From: Desulfallas sp. Bu1-1
Lineage (GTDB): Bacteria; Bacillota; Desulfotomaculia; Desulfotomaculales; Desulfallaceae
Direction of reading: 5' to 3'
Length of the DNA: 64,000 nt
NCBI RefSeq assembly: GCF_015594625.1
Contig: NZ_JADNRQ010000012.1
Coordinates: 1-64,000, forward strand
Under the pieces are notes generated by a model, which worked only from the letters and a program-made list of their open reading frames with translations, was not told the origin of the DNA and made no database searches. Of the stretch, positions 7,190 through 15,534 are shown piece by piece (the stretch's first letter is position 1; each line of letters starts with the position of its first letter). Position numbers and translations under genes: made by a program.

Positions 7190-9979
7190 ATGTCCTTGAA
7201 AACCAGGATAGTCCTCACTCTATGCGCCGCCTTCACCATTCTTGCCCTTGTTTTTTTCGCGGTTTCTCATGTGATCGCAAATAACATTGTAGCTGAGCTG
7301 GAAAGAGATGATCTTAAGCAGAATATTGAGCGGGCCCTGCAGGCCCTGGAAAGGGAAATGGCGGAGTTGGACAGAAATACCGAAGATTGGGCCGCATGGG
7401 ATGATACGTATATATTTGTGAAAGAAAGAAACGAGGAATACATAAAAAAGAACCTGGTTGACAGCACCTTTGAGGTTCTTAAGATCAACTATATAGTAAT
7501 TATAAACACCGGGGGAGAAATGGTGTACGCCAGGGGATATGATCCGGAGGAGGGAAAAGATATACCCATACCCCGGGAGATGGTTCTTCCGGCCCGCCAA
7601 AAAGCAGGCGGCCTGAAAGGGCTGGTGGTGACGCCGGAGGGGCCGGTGCTGGTGGCCGCCAGGCCCGTTTTAAAAAGCGATCACAACGGGCCTGCCCGGG
7701 GAACCATGATTTTCGGCCGTATCTTAAATGACAAGTATTTAAAAGAGCTCTCGGAGATTACCCGCCTGCCCCTCATCCTTCACCCGCCGGGGGCCGTGGA
7801 CTTCCACAACCTGCAGCCGGCGGGCTCTTTAGAGAACGGGGAATCATGCTACGCCAGAATAATTTCCCCTGAGGAAAGCGCCGGCTATACCGTCATTAAA
7901 GACCTGCAGGGGAAAACCGCCTTAATCCTCCAGGTTAATTCGGACAGGCGCGCTGTCAGGGTGTTCCAGTCCGCCAGAAAGGCCTTCAGCCTCTATCTGG
8001 CGCTGGCGGCAATCCTGTTTTGCGGCCTGGCCCTGTTCTGGCTGAACCGTGCCGTCGTCTCCCGGCTGGCAAAGCTTACCGCTGCCGTAACCAGTACGGG
8101 CTACCAGTTTCCCCTTTCTTCCGGGTTCCCGGTTCTTGGTGGAAAGGATGAGCTTGCCCTTCTTTCCGCTGAAATCGGTAAAATGCTGGACAGGCTGGAG
8201 GAGTACCGGCGGGAGATAAGAGACAAGGAAAAGAAATACAGGTCGGTGGTGGAAAACGCCGCCGAAGCCGTCGTGGTGGTCCAGGAGGGTGTGGTCAAAT
8301 TTGCCAACCGGGCGGCTTCGGTACATACAGGATACACAACGGAAGAGCTTGTTTCCAGGCATTTCCTTGACTTTATCCACCCGAAAGACAGGGAGACAGT
8401 ATGGGAACATTACAGGGAATTGCTGGAGAATAAATGCATCTTATACGCATTTCCGTTCAGGATAATAGCCAGGGACGGGAGTATCAAGTGGGCGGAAACA
8501 AACTCCGTAGTGGTCGAGTGGGAGGGGCAGCCCGCCACCCTGCATTTTTTGACCGATATCACCCCGCGCAGGATTCTGGAAGAAGAGCTGCAGAGGTTGA
8601 TGGCAGAAAAATCCCTGATTCTCGACAGCCTTACGGAGCTGGTTGTGTTTATAGACCGGGACATGCACATCATTTGGGCCAACCGCGCGGCCGGCCAATC
8701 CGTCGGTATAAACGCCGGGGACCTTTTTGGAGCGAAATGCCACGAAATATGGCACGGCAGGAGCGATCCCTGCCAGGGCTGCCCGGTGGTGCAGGCTATG
8801 AAGACCGGCCGGGTGTGCACAGGGGAGGTGGCTTCGCCGGACGGCCGCCTGTGGAGTATTACTGCCTCCCCCGTTAAGGACGAAAAGGGAAACGTGATAG
8901 GGACCGTGGAAGCAGCCCTGGATATCACCGAGCGCAGGCGCTACGAGGAACAGTTGAAATATTTGAGCCTGCACGACCCGTTGACAGGCCTTTACAACCG
9001 GGCCTTTTTCCAGGAAGAGCTCAGGCGCTTATCTGCCAGCCGGGAATACCCGATAACCGTCCTGGTGGCCGATCTGGACGGCCTGAAACTGGTCAACGAT
9101 ACCCTGGGTCACGCCAGGGGCGATGAAATGTTGAAGGCCTGCGCAGATGTTTTGAGCACTTCCCTGCGCCGTTCCGATATCCTGGCCCGCATAGGGGGAG
9201 ATGAATTCGCCGCCCTTTTACCGAAAACGGATGAAAAAACCGGGGAAGATATTGTGTACCGGATACGCTCCCGGGTCGGTGACTACAACAAAGAACACCC
9301 CGAGCTGCCCCTGCACGTATCTACAGGTTTTGCCACGTGCCGGAGCGGGGACGAATCCCTCGAAGACACCTTCAAGAAGGCCGACGACTTCATGTACCGC
9401 CATAAGCTTGTGCACAGGGCCGGAGCGCGAAACCAGATCGTGGGCGCCCTGCTGGCAGCCCTCAAAGAAAAGGATTACCTCACCGCGGGGCACGCCGAAA
9501 GGCTGAAAGAAATGTGTCTTAAAATGGGCGAGAAACTGGGGCTTTCTCCCCGGCAGATGGCAGACCTGGCCCTTTTGGCCCAGGTCCATGACCTGGGCAA
9601 GGTTGCCGTGCCGGACAGCATCTTATTCAAGAAAGACCCGCTTACAGAGGAAGAATGGGAGGTCATGCGGCAGCACCCCGAAAAGGGCTACCGCATTGCC
9701 TTGTCCTCCCCCGACCTCGCCGGGGTGGCGGACTTGATTCTCAAGCACCACGAAAGGTGGGACGGGAAGGGATACCCCCTGGGTCTGGCAGGAGAAGAGA
9801 TACCGTTGGAATGCCGTATCCTGTCCATTGCCGATGCCTTTGACGCCATGACCGGCGGGCGGCCGTACCTAAAGCCCAGGAGCAAAGAAGAGGCAATGGC
9901 GGAGCTTAAAAGGTGTGCGGGAAGCCAGTTCGACCCGCGGCTGGTTGATGTCTTTGTTTCCCTGTTTTCAGACGCATGA
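7190..9979 (+). CDS. Membrane c-di-GMP enzyme: CHASE4-HAMP-PAS-PAS-GGDEF-HD-GYP
   Basis: 929 residues. ATG 7190 is chosen over the TTG at 7172 because the ribosome site lies between them. Order: TM1 (about 5-27); extracytoplasmic CHASE4-like sensor with WAAWDDTYIFV; TM2 (about 265-285) and HAMP-like linker; two PAS domains (about 355-470 and 485-600, the second with a Cys pair in the CHEIWHGRSDPCQGCP stretch that resembles a metal or haem contact); diguanylate cyclase with intact GGDEF at 669-673; HD-GYP phosphodiesterase with HD at 800-801 and HHERWDGKGYP near 853-863. Both catalytic signatures are complete, so it could make and degrade c-di-GMP, switching with its sensor input. It is a single-gene unit; no target is nearby. 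Confidence 0.9.
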   Translation: MSLKTRIVLTLCAAFTILALVFFAVSHVIANNIVAELERDDLKQNIERALQALEREMAELDRNTEDWAAWDDTYIFVKERNEEYIKKNLVDSTFEVLKINYIVIINTGGEMVYARGYDPEEGKDIPIPREMVLPARQKAGGLKGLVVTPEGPVLVAARPVLKSDHNGPARGTMIFGRILNDKYLKELSEITRLPLILHPPGAVDFHNLQPAGSLENGESCYARIISPEESAGYTVIKDLQGKTALILQVNSDRRAVRVFQSARKAFSLYLALAAILFCGLALFWLNRAVVSRLAKLTAAVTSTGYQFPLSSGFPVLGGKDELALLSAEIGKMLDRLEEYRREIRDKEKKYRSVVENAAEAVVVVQEGVVKFANRAASVHTGYTTEELVSRHFLDFIHPKDRETVWEHYRELLENKCILYAFPFRIIARDGSIKWAETNSVVVEWEGQPATLHFLTDITPRRILEEELQRLMAEKSLILDSLTELVVFIDRDMHIIWANRAAGQSVGINAGDLFGAKCHEIWHGRSDPCQGCPVVQAMKTGRVCTGEVASPDGRLWSITASPVKDEKGNVIGTVEAALDITERRRYEEQLKYLSLHDPLTGLYNRAFFQEELRRLSASREYPITVLVADLDGLKLVNDTLGHARGDEMLKACADVLSTSLRRSDILARIGGDEFAALLPKTDEKTGEDIVYRIRSRVGDYNKEHPELPLHVSTGFATCRSGDESLEDTFKKADDFMYRHKLVHRAGARNQIVGALLAALKEKDYLTAGHAERLKEMCLKMGEKLGLSPRQMADLALLAQVHDLGKVAVPDSILFKKDPLTEEEWEVMRQHPEKGYRIALSSPDLAGVADLILKHHERWDGKGYPLGLAGEEIPLECRILSIADAFDAMTGGRPYLKPRSKEEAMAELKRCAGSQFDPRLVDVFVSLFSDA

Positions 9980-10122
9980 AAGGCTACGCGCAGCAGGGGT
10001 AGTGGTACTGACTACGCTTTTACGTCTATAGTTTCGTGCCCTGGTAGTGCCCCTGCTGATACGTTCATGAATTTTATAACCACTCATGCTTTTACAATCA
10101 TAGCGGATTGAAGGAACCTATA
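9980..10122. other. Intergenic region with a long-range inverted repeat
   Basis: CAGCAGGGG (9991-9999) pairs with CCCCTGCTG (10050-10058) over a 50-base gap, 12 bases after the stop of the c-di-GMP gene. It may act as a 3' transcript structure, but there is no U-run. Nothing else is seen up to the promoter at 10123. Confidence 0.4.
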
Positions 10123-10151
10123 TTGTAATAATTTGCTCCCTGGCTTATAAT
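10123..10151 (+). promoter_or_regulatory. Sigma-A promoter of the beta-RFAP-like operon
   Basis: TTGTAA (10123-10128), exactly 17 bases, TATAAT (10146-10151). The -10 is perfect and the -35 matches four of six. A start near 10158 would give a leader of about 255 bases ahead of the ATG at 10413. Confidence 0.7.
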
Positions 10152-10157
10152 AAACTT

Positions 10158-10296
10158 GTAGAACGGTAGGATGGTAAAAGGGTAAAAAGCCAGCCTTTGC
10201 GTGGTTTTTGTCATGCCGTACCGGCGTTACTGTTTGCGCCGGTGCTTAACAATATTATTTACCTTTTTAACACCCCTGCCGGGGTGTTTTATTTTT
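10158..10296 (+). promoter_or_regulatory. Structured 5' leader with terminator: candidate attenuator or riboswitch
   Basis: The leader can close a 12-base-pair stem between TAAAAGGGTAAA (10175-10186) and TTTACCTTTTTA (10258-10269), with one G-U pair. Inside it lies a hairpin ACCGGCG (10220-10226) / CGCCGGT (10237-10243). Directly after the closing stem comes an intrinsic terminator (10270-10296). Enclosing stem, internal hairpins and an abutting terminator is the usual layout of a riboswitch, but I do not recognise the consensus of a known class. It could also be a free-standing small RNA ending at the terminator. Confidence 0.45.
10270..10296 (+). terminator. Terminator in the leader of the beta-RFAP-like operon
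   Basis: ACACCCC (10270-10276), loop TGCC, GGGGTGT (10281-10287), then TTTATTTTT. It is 117 bases upstream of the first ATG and downstream of a good promoter, so it would limit read-through into the operon unless relieved. Confidence 0.8.
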
Positions 10297-10412
10297 GCGC
10301 CGGTTTTTGAAAGGGGGTGAAAACCGCCGGAATATGTTTCCCATTGATTGTTTATTTAATAATATCCCTTCGGCAGGGAGGGAACAGAAAAACTTGACGG
10401 GAGGATGGCAGT

Positions 10413-11633
10413 ATGGCGTTAAACCAGGCAGATTTGGTTACACGTAAACAAACCATTGAAATTGGCATAATCGGTGGGCCGTTTGACCGCATTACAACCG
10501 TTTTGGAGGAGTTTGAGCCGGGCCAGAAGGATTATATCGTGCATCCCGGTAGTTTTGGTGTGGAACCGCGTGTGGTACGCGATGTGGTGGAAAGGGAAGT
10601 GGAGGTAACCGTTCCGGCCCGGTTGCATACTTCCGTTTTAGATATGAACAGGTTCAACACCACCCGTCCCGGCGGGGGTGGAATTGGTTTTGCGGTGGGA
10701 ATTTACTTCCGGGCCCGGGTGCGTTCCACGAAAAGACCGGAGATTGTGGTGAAGGGGCAGCGGACGCTTATCGTCAAGCACTTTGCCCGGGTTTTCAAGG
10801 AAATCCTGGAGTTTCCCGGCGGCTTTGAAATCGAGCTCTACGACCACGGGCGCCGTCATGTGGGAATGGGCTCTTCCACGGGTTCCATGACAGCGGCTTG
10901 CATCGGCATCAACGAAGTCCTGGGACGTCCCTTTACCAACCGGGAACTGCGACGGGTGCTGGGCTTTAACGCCTGTGAAGAAAGTCCCGTGAACAAGAAT
11001 TACCTGATCCGGGGGTTTGAGACGGGTTTGGGGGCCATGGCGGGTATCAACGGGGGCATGGTTGTGGGCAGCGACGACATGGAATTGATCTACCGCATCG
11101 CCCTTCCGGATACCAGGGTGTTGATCATTATTCCGGATGTGCCCAGCCTGGAGGATGAATTTACCGGCAAAGACACCGCCGCTCAATCTGAAGTGGAACT
11201 TTTGATGCGCCGGGCCCGTTACCTGGATTCCCTGCAGTGCGGGACCAAATCGCAGATAGTGCTGCTTGATTTATTGCCCGCCATGGTCAGGGGAGACCTG
11301 AAGGGGATCGGAAACGCCCTCTTTGACCTGGCCTTCCTGGGTTCCAAGCGGGCTGAATGTGAGCAGCACGGGCTGTTTGGCGCTCCCATTTACAGGTACA
11401 TCGGCAGCCTTCGGGAAATCGGCGCCGAAGTGGTGGGCATGAGCTCGGTAGGCCCCACGGTTTATGCCCTGACCCGTAATGACGATGTCTACCACCGGAT
11501 GAAAAAATTTTTAGCCGCGGAGCATGTGCCGGAAAACAGGATTATTGAAACCTACATTGACAATACCGGCGCCCGCGTGGTGGAAAGCGGCGAAGAAAGG
11601 ACTTATCAACATGAGGGCTGGTTGCAGAGTTAA
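10413..11633 (+). CDS. GHMP-fold protein of the beta-RFAP synthase family
   Basis: 406 residues, GGGAGG at 10399-10404. PARLHTSVLDMN, GGGIGFAV, the ATP-loop-like GMGSSTGS (about 151-158), LDLLPAMV and MSSVGPTVYALT follow the order and wording of beta-ribofuranosylaminobenzene 5'-phosphate synthase, the archaeal enzyme that joins PRPP and 4-hydroxybenzoate in methanopterin synthesis. The protein carries about 60 extra N-terminal residues, and no other methanopterin gene is seen in the window, so the aromatic acceptor may differ. First gene of a four-gene operon with a TrpF-like isomerase, which also acts on phosphoribosyl-aromatic compounds. Family call good; substrate unknown. Confidence 0.7.
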   Translation: MALNQADLVTRKQTIEIGIIGGPFDRITTVLEEFEPGQKDYIVHPGSFGVEPRVVRDVVEREVEVTVPARLHTSVLDMNRFNTTRPGGGGIGFAVGIYFRARVRSTKRPEIVVKGQRTLIVKHFARVFKEILEFPGGFEIELYDHGRRHVGMGSSTGSMTAACIGINEVLGRPFTNRELRRVLGFNACEESPVNKNYLIRGFETGLGAMAGINGGMVVGSDDMELIYRIALPDTRVLIIIPDVPSLEDEFTGKDTAAQSEVELLMRRARYLDSLQCGTKSQIVLLDLLPAMVRGDLKGIGNALFDLAFLGSKRAECEQHGLFGAPIYRYIGSLREIGAEVVGMSSVGPTVYALTRNDDVYHRMKKFLAAEHVPENRIIETYIDNTGARVVESGEERTYQHEGWLQS

Positions 11634-12300
11634 GATTTGCGGCATTACCAACACCGGGGACGCCCGGTTGGCGGCGCGCGAGGGCGCCGATTACCTCGGG
11701 GTGGTGGTGGAAGTTCCATTTTCCCCCCGGTCTATGACCATCGAAGGGGCGCGGGAAATCTTTTCATCGCCGCCCCGGCCCGCGGTGGCCCTGGTTTACC
11801 GGATGCCCTTCACCCGGGTAAGCCTGTTGGTTGAGACGCTCAGGCCGTCGGCCGTCCAGTTTCTCAGCCCGGCGGCGGAGATGCTGGCCCGGTGTAAAGA
11901 ACGGTTTCCCGGGGTAAAGCTGTGGCAATCCATCCATCTTCCCCCGGCGGGCGAGCCGGTTGACTGGGATGCAATCCGCCGGCAGCTGCGGGAGAGCCAC
12001 GGGGCGGGCGCGGATGTGATTGTTTTGGACACCGCCGCGGTTATAAGCGGTGAAAAAAGATTCGGCGGCACAGGACGGCAAAGCGACTGGCGGGCGGTGC
12101 GCGAACTGGTGCGGGGGTGCCCGGTTCCTGTTTTTCTCGCCGGAGGCATCAATCCTGCCAATGTCGCTGAAGCAATCCGGTTGGTAAACCCCGCCGGCAT
12201 TGATCTTTGTTCCGGTGTGGAAGCCCGGCCGGGCAAAAAAAGCCCGGATAAAATCAGGGCGCTGATGGCAGCGGTGAGGGGAGATGAGATTGGGTTATGA
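11611..12300 (+). CDS. TrpF-like phosphoribosylanthranilate isomerase homologue
   Basis: About 229 residues. Start chosen at ATG 11611 because VKICGIT, the N-terminal beta strand of TrpF with its catalytic Cys, follows six residues later; upstream in-frame sequence is antisense-like filler. The TIM-barrel ends with VFLAGGINPANV and GIDLCSGVEARPGKK, the phosphate-binding and Asp/Ser-Gly-Val-Glu motifs of TrpF. The start overlaps the previous gene by 23 bases and the end overlaps the next (ATGA), so the genes are tightly coupled. No trp genes are near, so it probably isomerises a different phosphoribosyl-amine in this pathway. Confidence 0.7.
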   Translation: MRAGCRVKICGITNTGDARLAAREGADYLGVVVEVPFSPRSMTIEGAREIFSSPPRPAVALVYRMPFTRVSLLVETLRPSAVQFLSPAAEMLARCKERFPGVKLWQSIHLPPAGEPVDWDAIRRQLRESHGAGADVIVLDTAAVISGEKRFGGTGRQSDWRAVRELVRGCPVPVFLAGGINPANVAEAIRLVNPAGIDLCSGVEARPGKKSPDKIRALMAAVRGDEIGL

Positions 12301-13331
12301 AAGCAGCGGTAGTACATGGCATTAACGACATTCGCATTCAGGAAGTGGCGCGCCCCGATCCCGGTCCCGGGGAAGTGGTGGTAAGGGTACGCGCTTCGGG
12401 TATTTGCGCCACTGACGTTAAGATGCTGCTGGGCCAGGGCCTGCCTAAAAATTTGCCCACCATCCTGGGGCATGAGGTGGCGGGAGAAATTTTTGCCGTG
12501 GGAACGGGGGTGGATGGACTATTCCCGGGGCAGCGGGTGGCTGTATACCCGATAGCGGTTTGCGGGGAGTGTTTTTTCTGCCGCCGGGGCAGGCATAACC
12601 TCTGCGAGAAGGAGTTCGGCCTGGCTCATGGTGTTGACGGGGGGTTTGCCGAGTTTGTCCGCATCCCCCGGCAGATCGTGAATATTCAAGGGGTATGCGA
12701 ACTTTCTCCCGCGATCTCCTTTGAACAGGCTGCCCTGGCGGAACCCCTTTCCTGCTGCCTGGCCGCCGCCAGAACGGGCGGCGTCAAGGCCGGTGACACG
12801 GTGGCGGTGATCGGGGCCGGCCCCATGGGTTTGTTTCACCTGAAGGTGGCGCGCTGGGCCGGCGCCCGGGTGATCATGGCGGACGTGCTGGATGAACGGT
12901 TGGACACGGCGCGGCGGATGGGGGCGGATCACTGCGTCAATACCAGGCGGGAGGATTTTGTGGAGCAAGTAAGACGGTATACCGGAGGCCGGGGCGCTGA
13001 TCTGGTTATCGCCGCCCTGGGCATTCCCGCGGTGATGGAACAATGTCTACCCGCGGTGCGCAAGGGCGGCATATTCAACATTTTCGGCGGGCCGCCGGCG
13101 GGGCAGTTGCTGACCATCGACCCGCGCTGGCTGCACTACGGGGAAATCACCGTTACCGGCACCTTCGCGTCCACCCCTGCCGATTTTCGCCGGGCACTTG
13201 AGTTGATAACCGCAGGGGAGATTGAAGTCCGGGACATGATTTCCCACCGCTTTAACCTGGATAATATGTTGGATGCGGTGGAGCAGGTGCGTAAGCAACG
13301 TATGATTAAGGGTGTTGTGTTGATTGATTGA
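12297..13331 (+). CDS. Zinc-dependent medium-chain alcohol/polyol dehydrogenase
   Basis: 344 residues. CATDVKMLLG carries the catalytic-zinc Cys, GHEVAGE the His-Glu pair, and CGECFFCRRGRHNLC the four structural-zinc cysteines. GAGPMGLFHL is the Rossmann NAD(P) site. It resembles sorbitol/threonine dehydrogenases. The start codon lies in an ATGA overlap with the TrpF-like gene. In this operon it would oxidise or reduce a hydroxyl on a phosphorylated or sugar-derived intermediate; which one cannot be said. Confidence 0.8.
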   Translation: MKAAVVHGINDIRIQEVARPDPGPGEVVVRVRASGICATDVKMLLGQGLPKNLPTILGHEVAGEIFAVGTGVDGLFPGQRVAVYPIAVCGECFFCRRGRHNLCEKEFGLAHGVDGGFAEFVRIPRQIVNIQGVCELSPAISFEQAALAEPLSCCLAAARTGGVKAGDTVAVIGAGPMGLFHLKVARWAGARVIMADVLDERLDTARRMGADHCVNTRREDFVEQVRRYTGGRGADLVIAALGIPAVMEQCLPAVRKGGIFNIFGGPPAGQLLTIDPRWLHYGEITVTGTFASTPADFRRALELITAGEIEVRDMISHRFNLDNMLDAVEQVRKQRMIKGVVLID

Positions 13332-13360
13332 ATACCGTTTGCGGAAAGGAGTAATTGAAT

Positions 13361-14167
13361 TTGGACGGCATGCAAATTCGCTTGCGGAGGATCTTCCGCC
13401 GGGAGTCGGGACGTTCCTTGATTATGGCTGTGGATCACGGCATGGCCCTGGGTCCCTTGACGGGGCTGGTGGATATCAAGGATACCATCTCCAGGCTTGA
13501 TGCCACCGGCATGGTAGATGCGTGGTTATTGACGAAAGGGACGTTTCACTATGCCTTTAACCCCCGGGGTTGCCCGGGAGTTATTTTGCGCATCAGCGGG
13601 GGAGCGACTATAGCAGGCCCCGAATTGACCCGGGAGGGTCTCACCGGAACGGTTGAAGAAGGACTGGCCCTGGGCGCCGACGGGGTGGCTGTTTCCGCTT
13701 TTATCGGTTCGCCTTACGAGCACGAAACTCTGGTTAACTTGGCCCGGGTGGCCGGGGAATGCCGGCGCTGGAACATGCCCTTGCTGGGCGTGGTGGGGGT
13801 AGGTAAAATTAACGAGGATAAAAAGCAGGACCCCAGGTTTATCGCGCTGGGCGCCCGGGCGGCGGCGGAACACGGAGCCGACCTGGTGAAAACATATTAT
13901 ACCGAAAGGGATTTCGACCGGGTGGTGGCGGGCTGCCCCGTGCCCGTGTTAATTGCCGGTGGGCCCAAGTGTGAAACCGACCTGGATACGCTAAAAATGG
14001 TACACGGCGCCATCCAGGGTGGAGCCCGGGGGATTGTAATGGGGAGAAATATTTGGCAAAGCCCTCACCCCGAAGCATTGCTGGCCGCGGTTGAAGGCAT
14101 TATTCACCGGGACCTGGGAGTAAATGAAGCATTTGAACTTCTTCAGGAATGCAAAAAGATCAGGTAA
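13361..14167 (+). CDS. DeoC/LacD-family class I aldolase, AroA'/LsrF-like
   Basis: About 269 residues. Two TTG codons and one ATG compete; GAAAGGAG at 13344-13351 is best placed for TTG 13361 (nine bases), too close for 13355 and too far for ATG 13370. The (beta/alpha)8 barrel shows IMAVDHG near the N-terminus, DLVKTYYT with the Schiff-base Lys at about 177, and IAGGPK and GGARGIVMGRNIWQ as phosphate-binding loops. Closest types are archaeal ADH synthase (2-amino-3,7-dideoxy-heptulosonate synthase), fructose-bisphosphate aldolase I and LsrF. A DHAP- or related aldol cleavage is likely. Last gene of the operon, followed by a strong terminator. Confidence 0.75.
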   Translation: MDGMQIRLRRIFRRESGRSLIMAVDHGMALGPLTGLVDIKDTISRLDATGMVDAWLLTKGTFHYAFNPRGCPGVILRISGGATIAGPELTREGLTGTVEEGLALGADGVAVSAFIGSPYEHETLVNLARVAGECRRWNMPLLGVVGVGKINEDKKQDPRFIALGARAAAEHGADLVKTYYTERDFDRVVAGCPVPVLIAGGPKCETDLDTLKMVHGAIQGGARGIVMGRNIWQSPHPEALLAAVEGIIHRDLGVNEAFELLQECKKIR

Positions 14168-14175
14168 TAAATGTT

Positions 14176-14240
14176 AAGTTTAAAACACTATTTATCTACA
14201 TTATAAAATATAATAGTGTTTTAAACTTTTTTTATTTTTT
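14176..14240 (+). terminator. Terminator of the beta-RFAP-like operon
   Basis: AAGTTTAAAACACTAT (14176-14191) pairs perfectly with ATAGTGTTTTAAACTT (14213-14228), followed by a T-rich tract to 14240. Confidence 0.8.
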
Positions 14241-14261
14241 GTTTCCCAAATGAACATTTTA

Positions 14262-14278
14262 TGTTTCAATTTGAAAGC
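14262..14278 (+). promoter_or_regulatory. Candidate enhancer site, shared with 59784-59800
   Basis: TGTTTCAATTTGAAAGC, a near-palindrome, ends 41 bases before the -24 GG of the sigma-54 promoter at 14319. An almost identical 17-mer (one base different) ends 43 bases before the sigma-54 promoter at 59843. Matching sequence and spacing suggest a binding site for an enhancer-binding protein; it is closer to the promoter than typical enhancers. Confidence 0.45.
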
Positions 14279-14317
14279 CTATTTTTTTAAAAGACAATTT
14301 TTTTGTAAAATTTAAAA

Positions 14318-14333
14318 AGGCATTTATTTTGCA
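14318..14333 (+). promoter_or_regulatory. Sigma-54 promoter upstream of the chemoreceptor-like gene
   Basis: GG at 14319-14320, ten bases, GC at 14331-14332 (AGGCATTTATTTTGCA). The -12 TTGCA is perfect; the -24 has AGGCA in place of TGGCA. It is about 90 bases before the ATG at 14422. Confidence 0.6.
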
Positions 14334-14421
14334 TTAGTAATTTAAACTGAAGAAAGAATTAGATAATTCAGGCAGCACTGCGGCTTAAAAAGTTATTAAA
14401 GAAAACTAGGGGGAACTGTTG

Positions 14422-15360
14422 ATGATGGAAATACTAAGAAAAAAACATAGAAACTTTTTGAACAATATTTTAGAAACTCAACCGGTGACAAAAGAAAAGC
14501 ATAGCATTATTCAGGAAACACCGGTTGATGCAGACAAAATGCTGCTGGACGATTTGGTTAAATACGCTCCCTATTTTTTTGACTTATACGGACCTACCGT
14601 TAGTAGAGCTATTACAGATAAAGAAAAATTTATTTTTGTTATTCCCAGTGCGGTATCAAAATTAGGGGTAAAACCTGGTGACCCGATTAAACCGGGGAGT
14701 TCCACCGACAAGGCGATGAAAACAGGGCAAAGGGTTGTAACTCTAGTTCCGGCTAATTTATATGGCCAGCCATACATAGCTACTGCAGTTCCTATAAGAA
14801 ATTCACAGGATGAAATTATAGGTTCAATGGTAACTATCAGTTTGGCTATCAGGCAGGAAAAATTTGAAAAGATGTCATCGGATCTTAATGAAGCCATCGG
14901 GGATATTTCTGTTAGCACCTCAAATCTTGTGGCTTCATCACAGCAATTGGCAGCGGAGGCAGCGCAGTTGGTAGAAAAATCCGGGGTAGTTAATCAGGAA
15001 GCTATGAGTATGGATAAAATTTTGCTGTTTATTGAAGATATTACCAGGCAAACTCACTTGTTGGGCCTTAATGCGGCAATTGAAGCCGCCAGGGCGGGAG
15101 AAATGGGTAAAGGATTTAGCGTAGTAGCGGAAGAAATAAGAAAATTGGCGGCAAGAACGGCGGGGTCGGTTAAAGAAATAAGCCAGTTGCTTAATAGTTT
15201 ACAGGAAAAAATTATTCAAATTAACAGCCATTGTGAAGAAATGTTATCCGTATCTGAAGCCCAGGTAACTTTGATCGAAGGCATTGATAATAGCATCAGA
15301 AACATACAGAAAACTGCCGGGGAATTAAATGAAGAAGCTAAAAATTATGAACTTAACTAG
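14422..15360 (+). CDS. Soluble methyl-accepting chemotaxis-like protein
   Basis: About 312 residues with no membrane helix. Start is ATG 14422 (AGGGGGA at 14408-14414); an in-frame TTG at 14419 is too close. Residues 1-150 form a small sensor-like domain ([40 protein letters not shown]), cache/PAS-like. Residues 160-312 are a coiled coil with the signalling hairpin [20 protein letters not shown] and [22 protein letters not shown], which contacts CheA/CheW. It is shorter than ordinary receptors. No che genes are near; sigma-54 control and the adjacent regulator suggest it reports the same metabolite class as the catabolic island. Confidence 0.8.
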   Translation: MMEILRKKHRNFLNNILETQPVTKEKHSIIQETPVDADKMLLDDLVKYAPYFFDLYGPTVSRAITDKEKFIFVIPSAVSKLGVKPGDPIKPGSSTDKAMKTGQRVVTLVPANLYGQPYIATAVPIRNSQDEIIGSMVTISLAIRQEKFEKMSSDLNEAIGDISVSTSNLVASSQQLAAEAAQLVEKSGVVNQEAMSMDKILLFIEDITRQTHLLGLNAAIEAARAGEMGKGFSVVAEEIRKLAARTAGSVKEISQLLNSLQEKIIQINSHCEEMLSVSEAQVTLIEGIDNSIRNIQKTAGELNEEAKNYELN

Positions 15361-15534
15361 ATAAAAAAGTAAACCATAATTGTTATAAATTACCTCAAAA
15401 ATTTTTGCCTATAAATCCTAAATAAATGTTACACTAAATAAAATAATTTCTAAATATAGAAAAAATGCAGTAAGTTAAATTTTTTAAAATTTAAAATTGT
15501 TCTAAGTAGTGTGGGAAGAGAGGGGGTACGTTTT

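Noticed and set aside
8410-8974. Several long minus-strand frames inside the c-di-GMP gene
   Set aside because: GC-rich shadows of the PAS/GGDEF coding frame; none resembles a protein family.
10158-10296. c-di-GMP-I (GEMM) riboswitch, suggested by ACGCAAAG on the reverse strand
   Set aside because: The match is short, lies on the strand pointing away from the operon, and the rest of the GEMM core is missing.
11611-12300. Assignment as the tryptophan-pathway enzyme TrpF
   Set aside because: No other trp gene is near and the operon partners are unrelated to tryptophan; kept as TrpF-like only.
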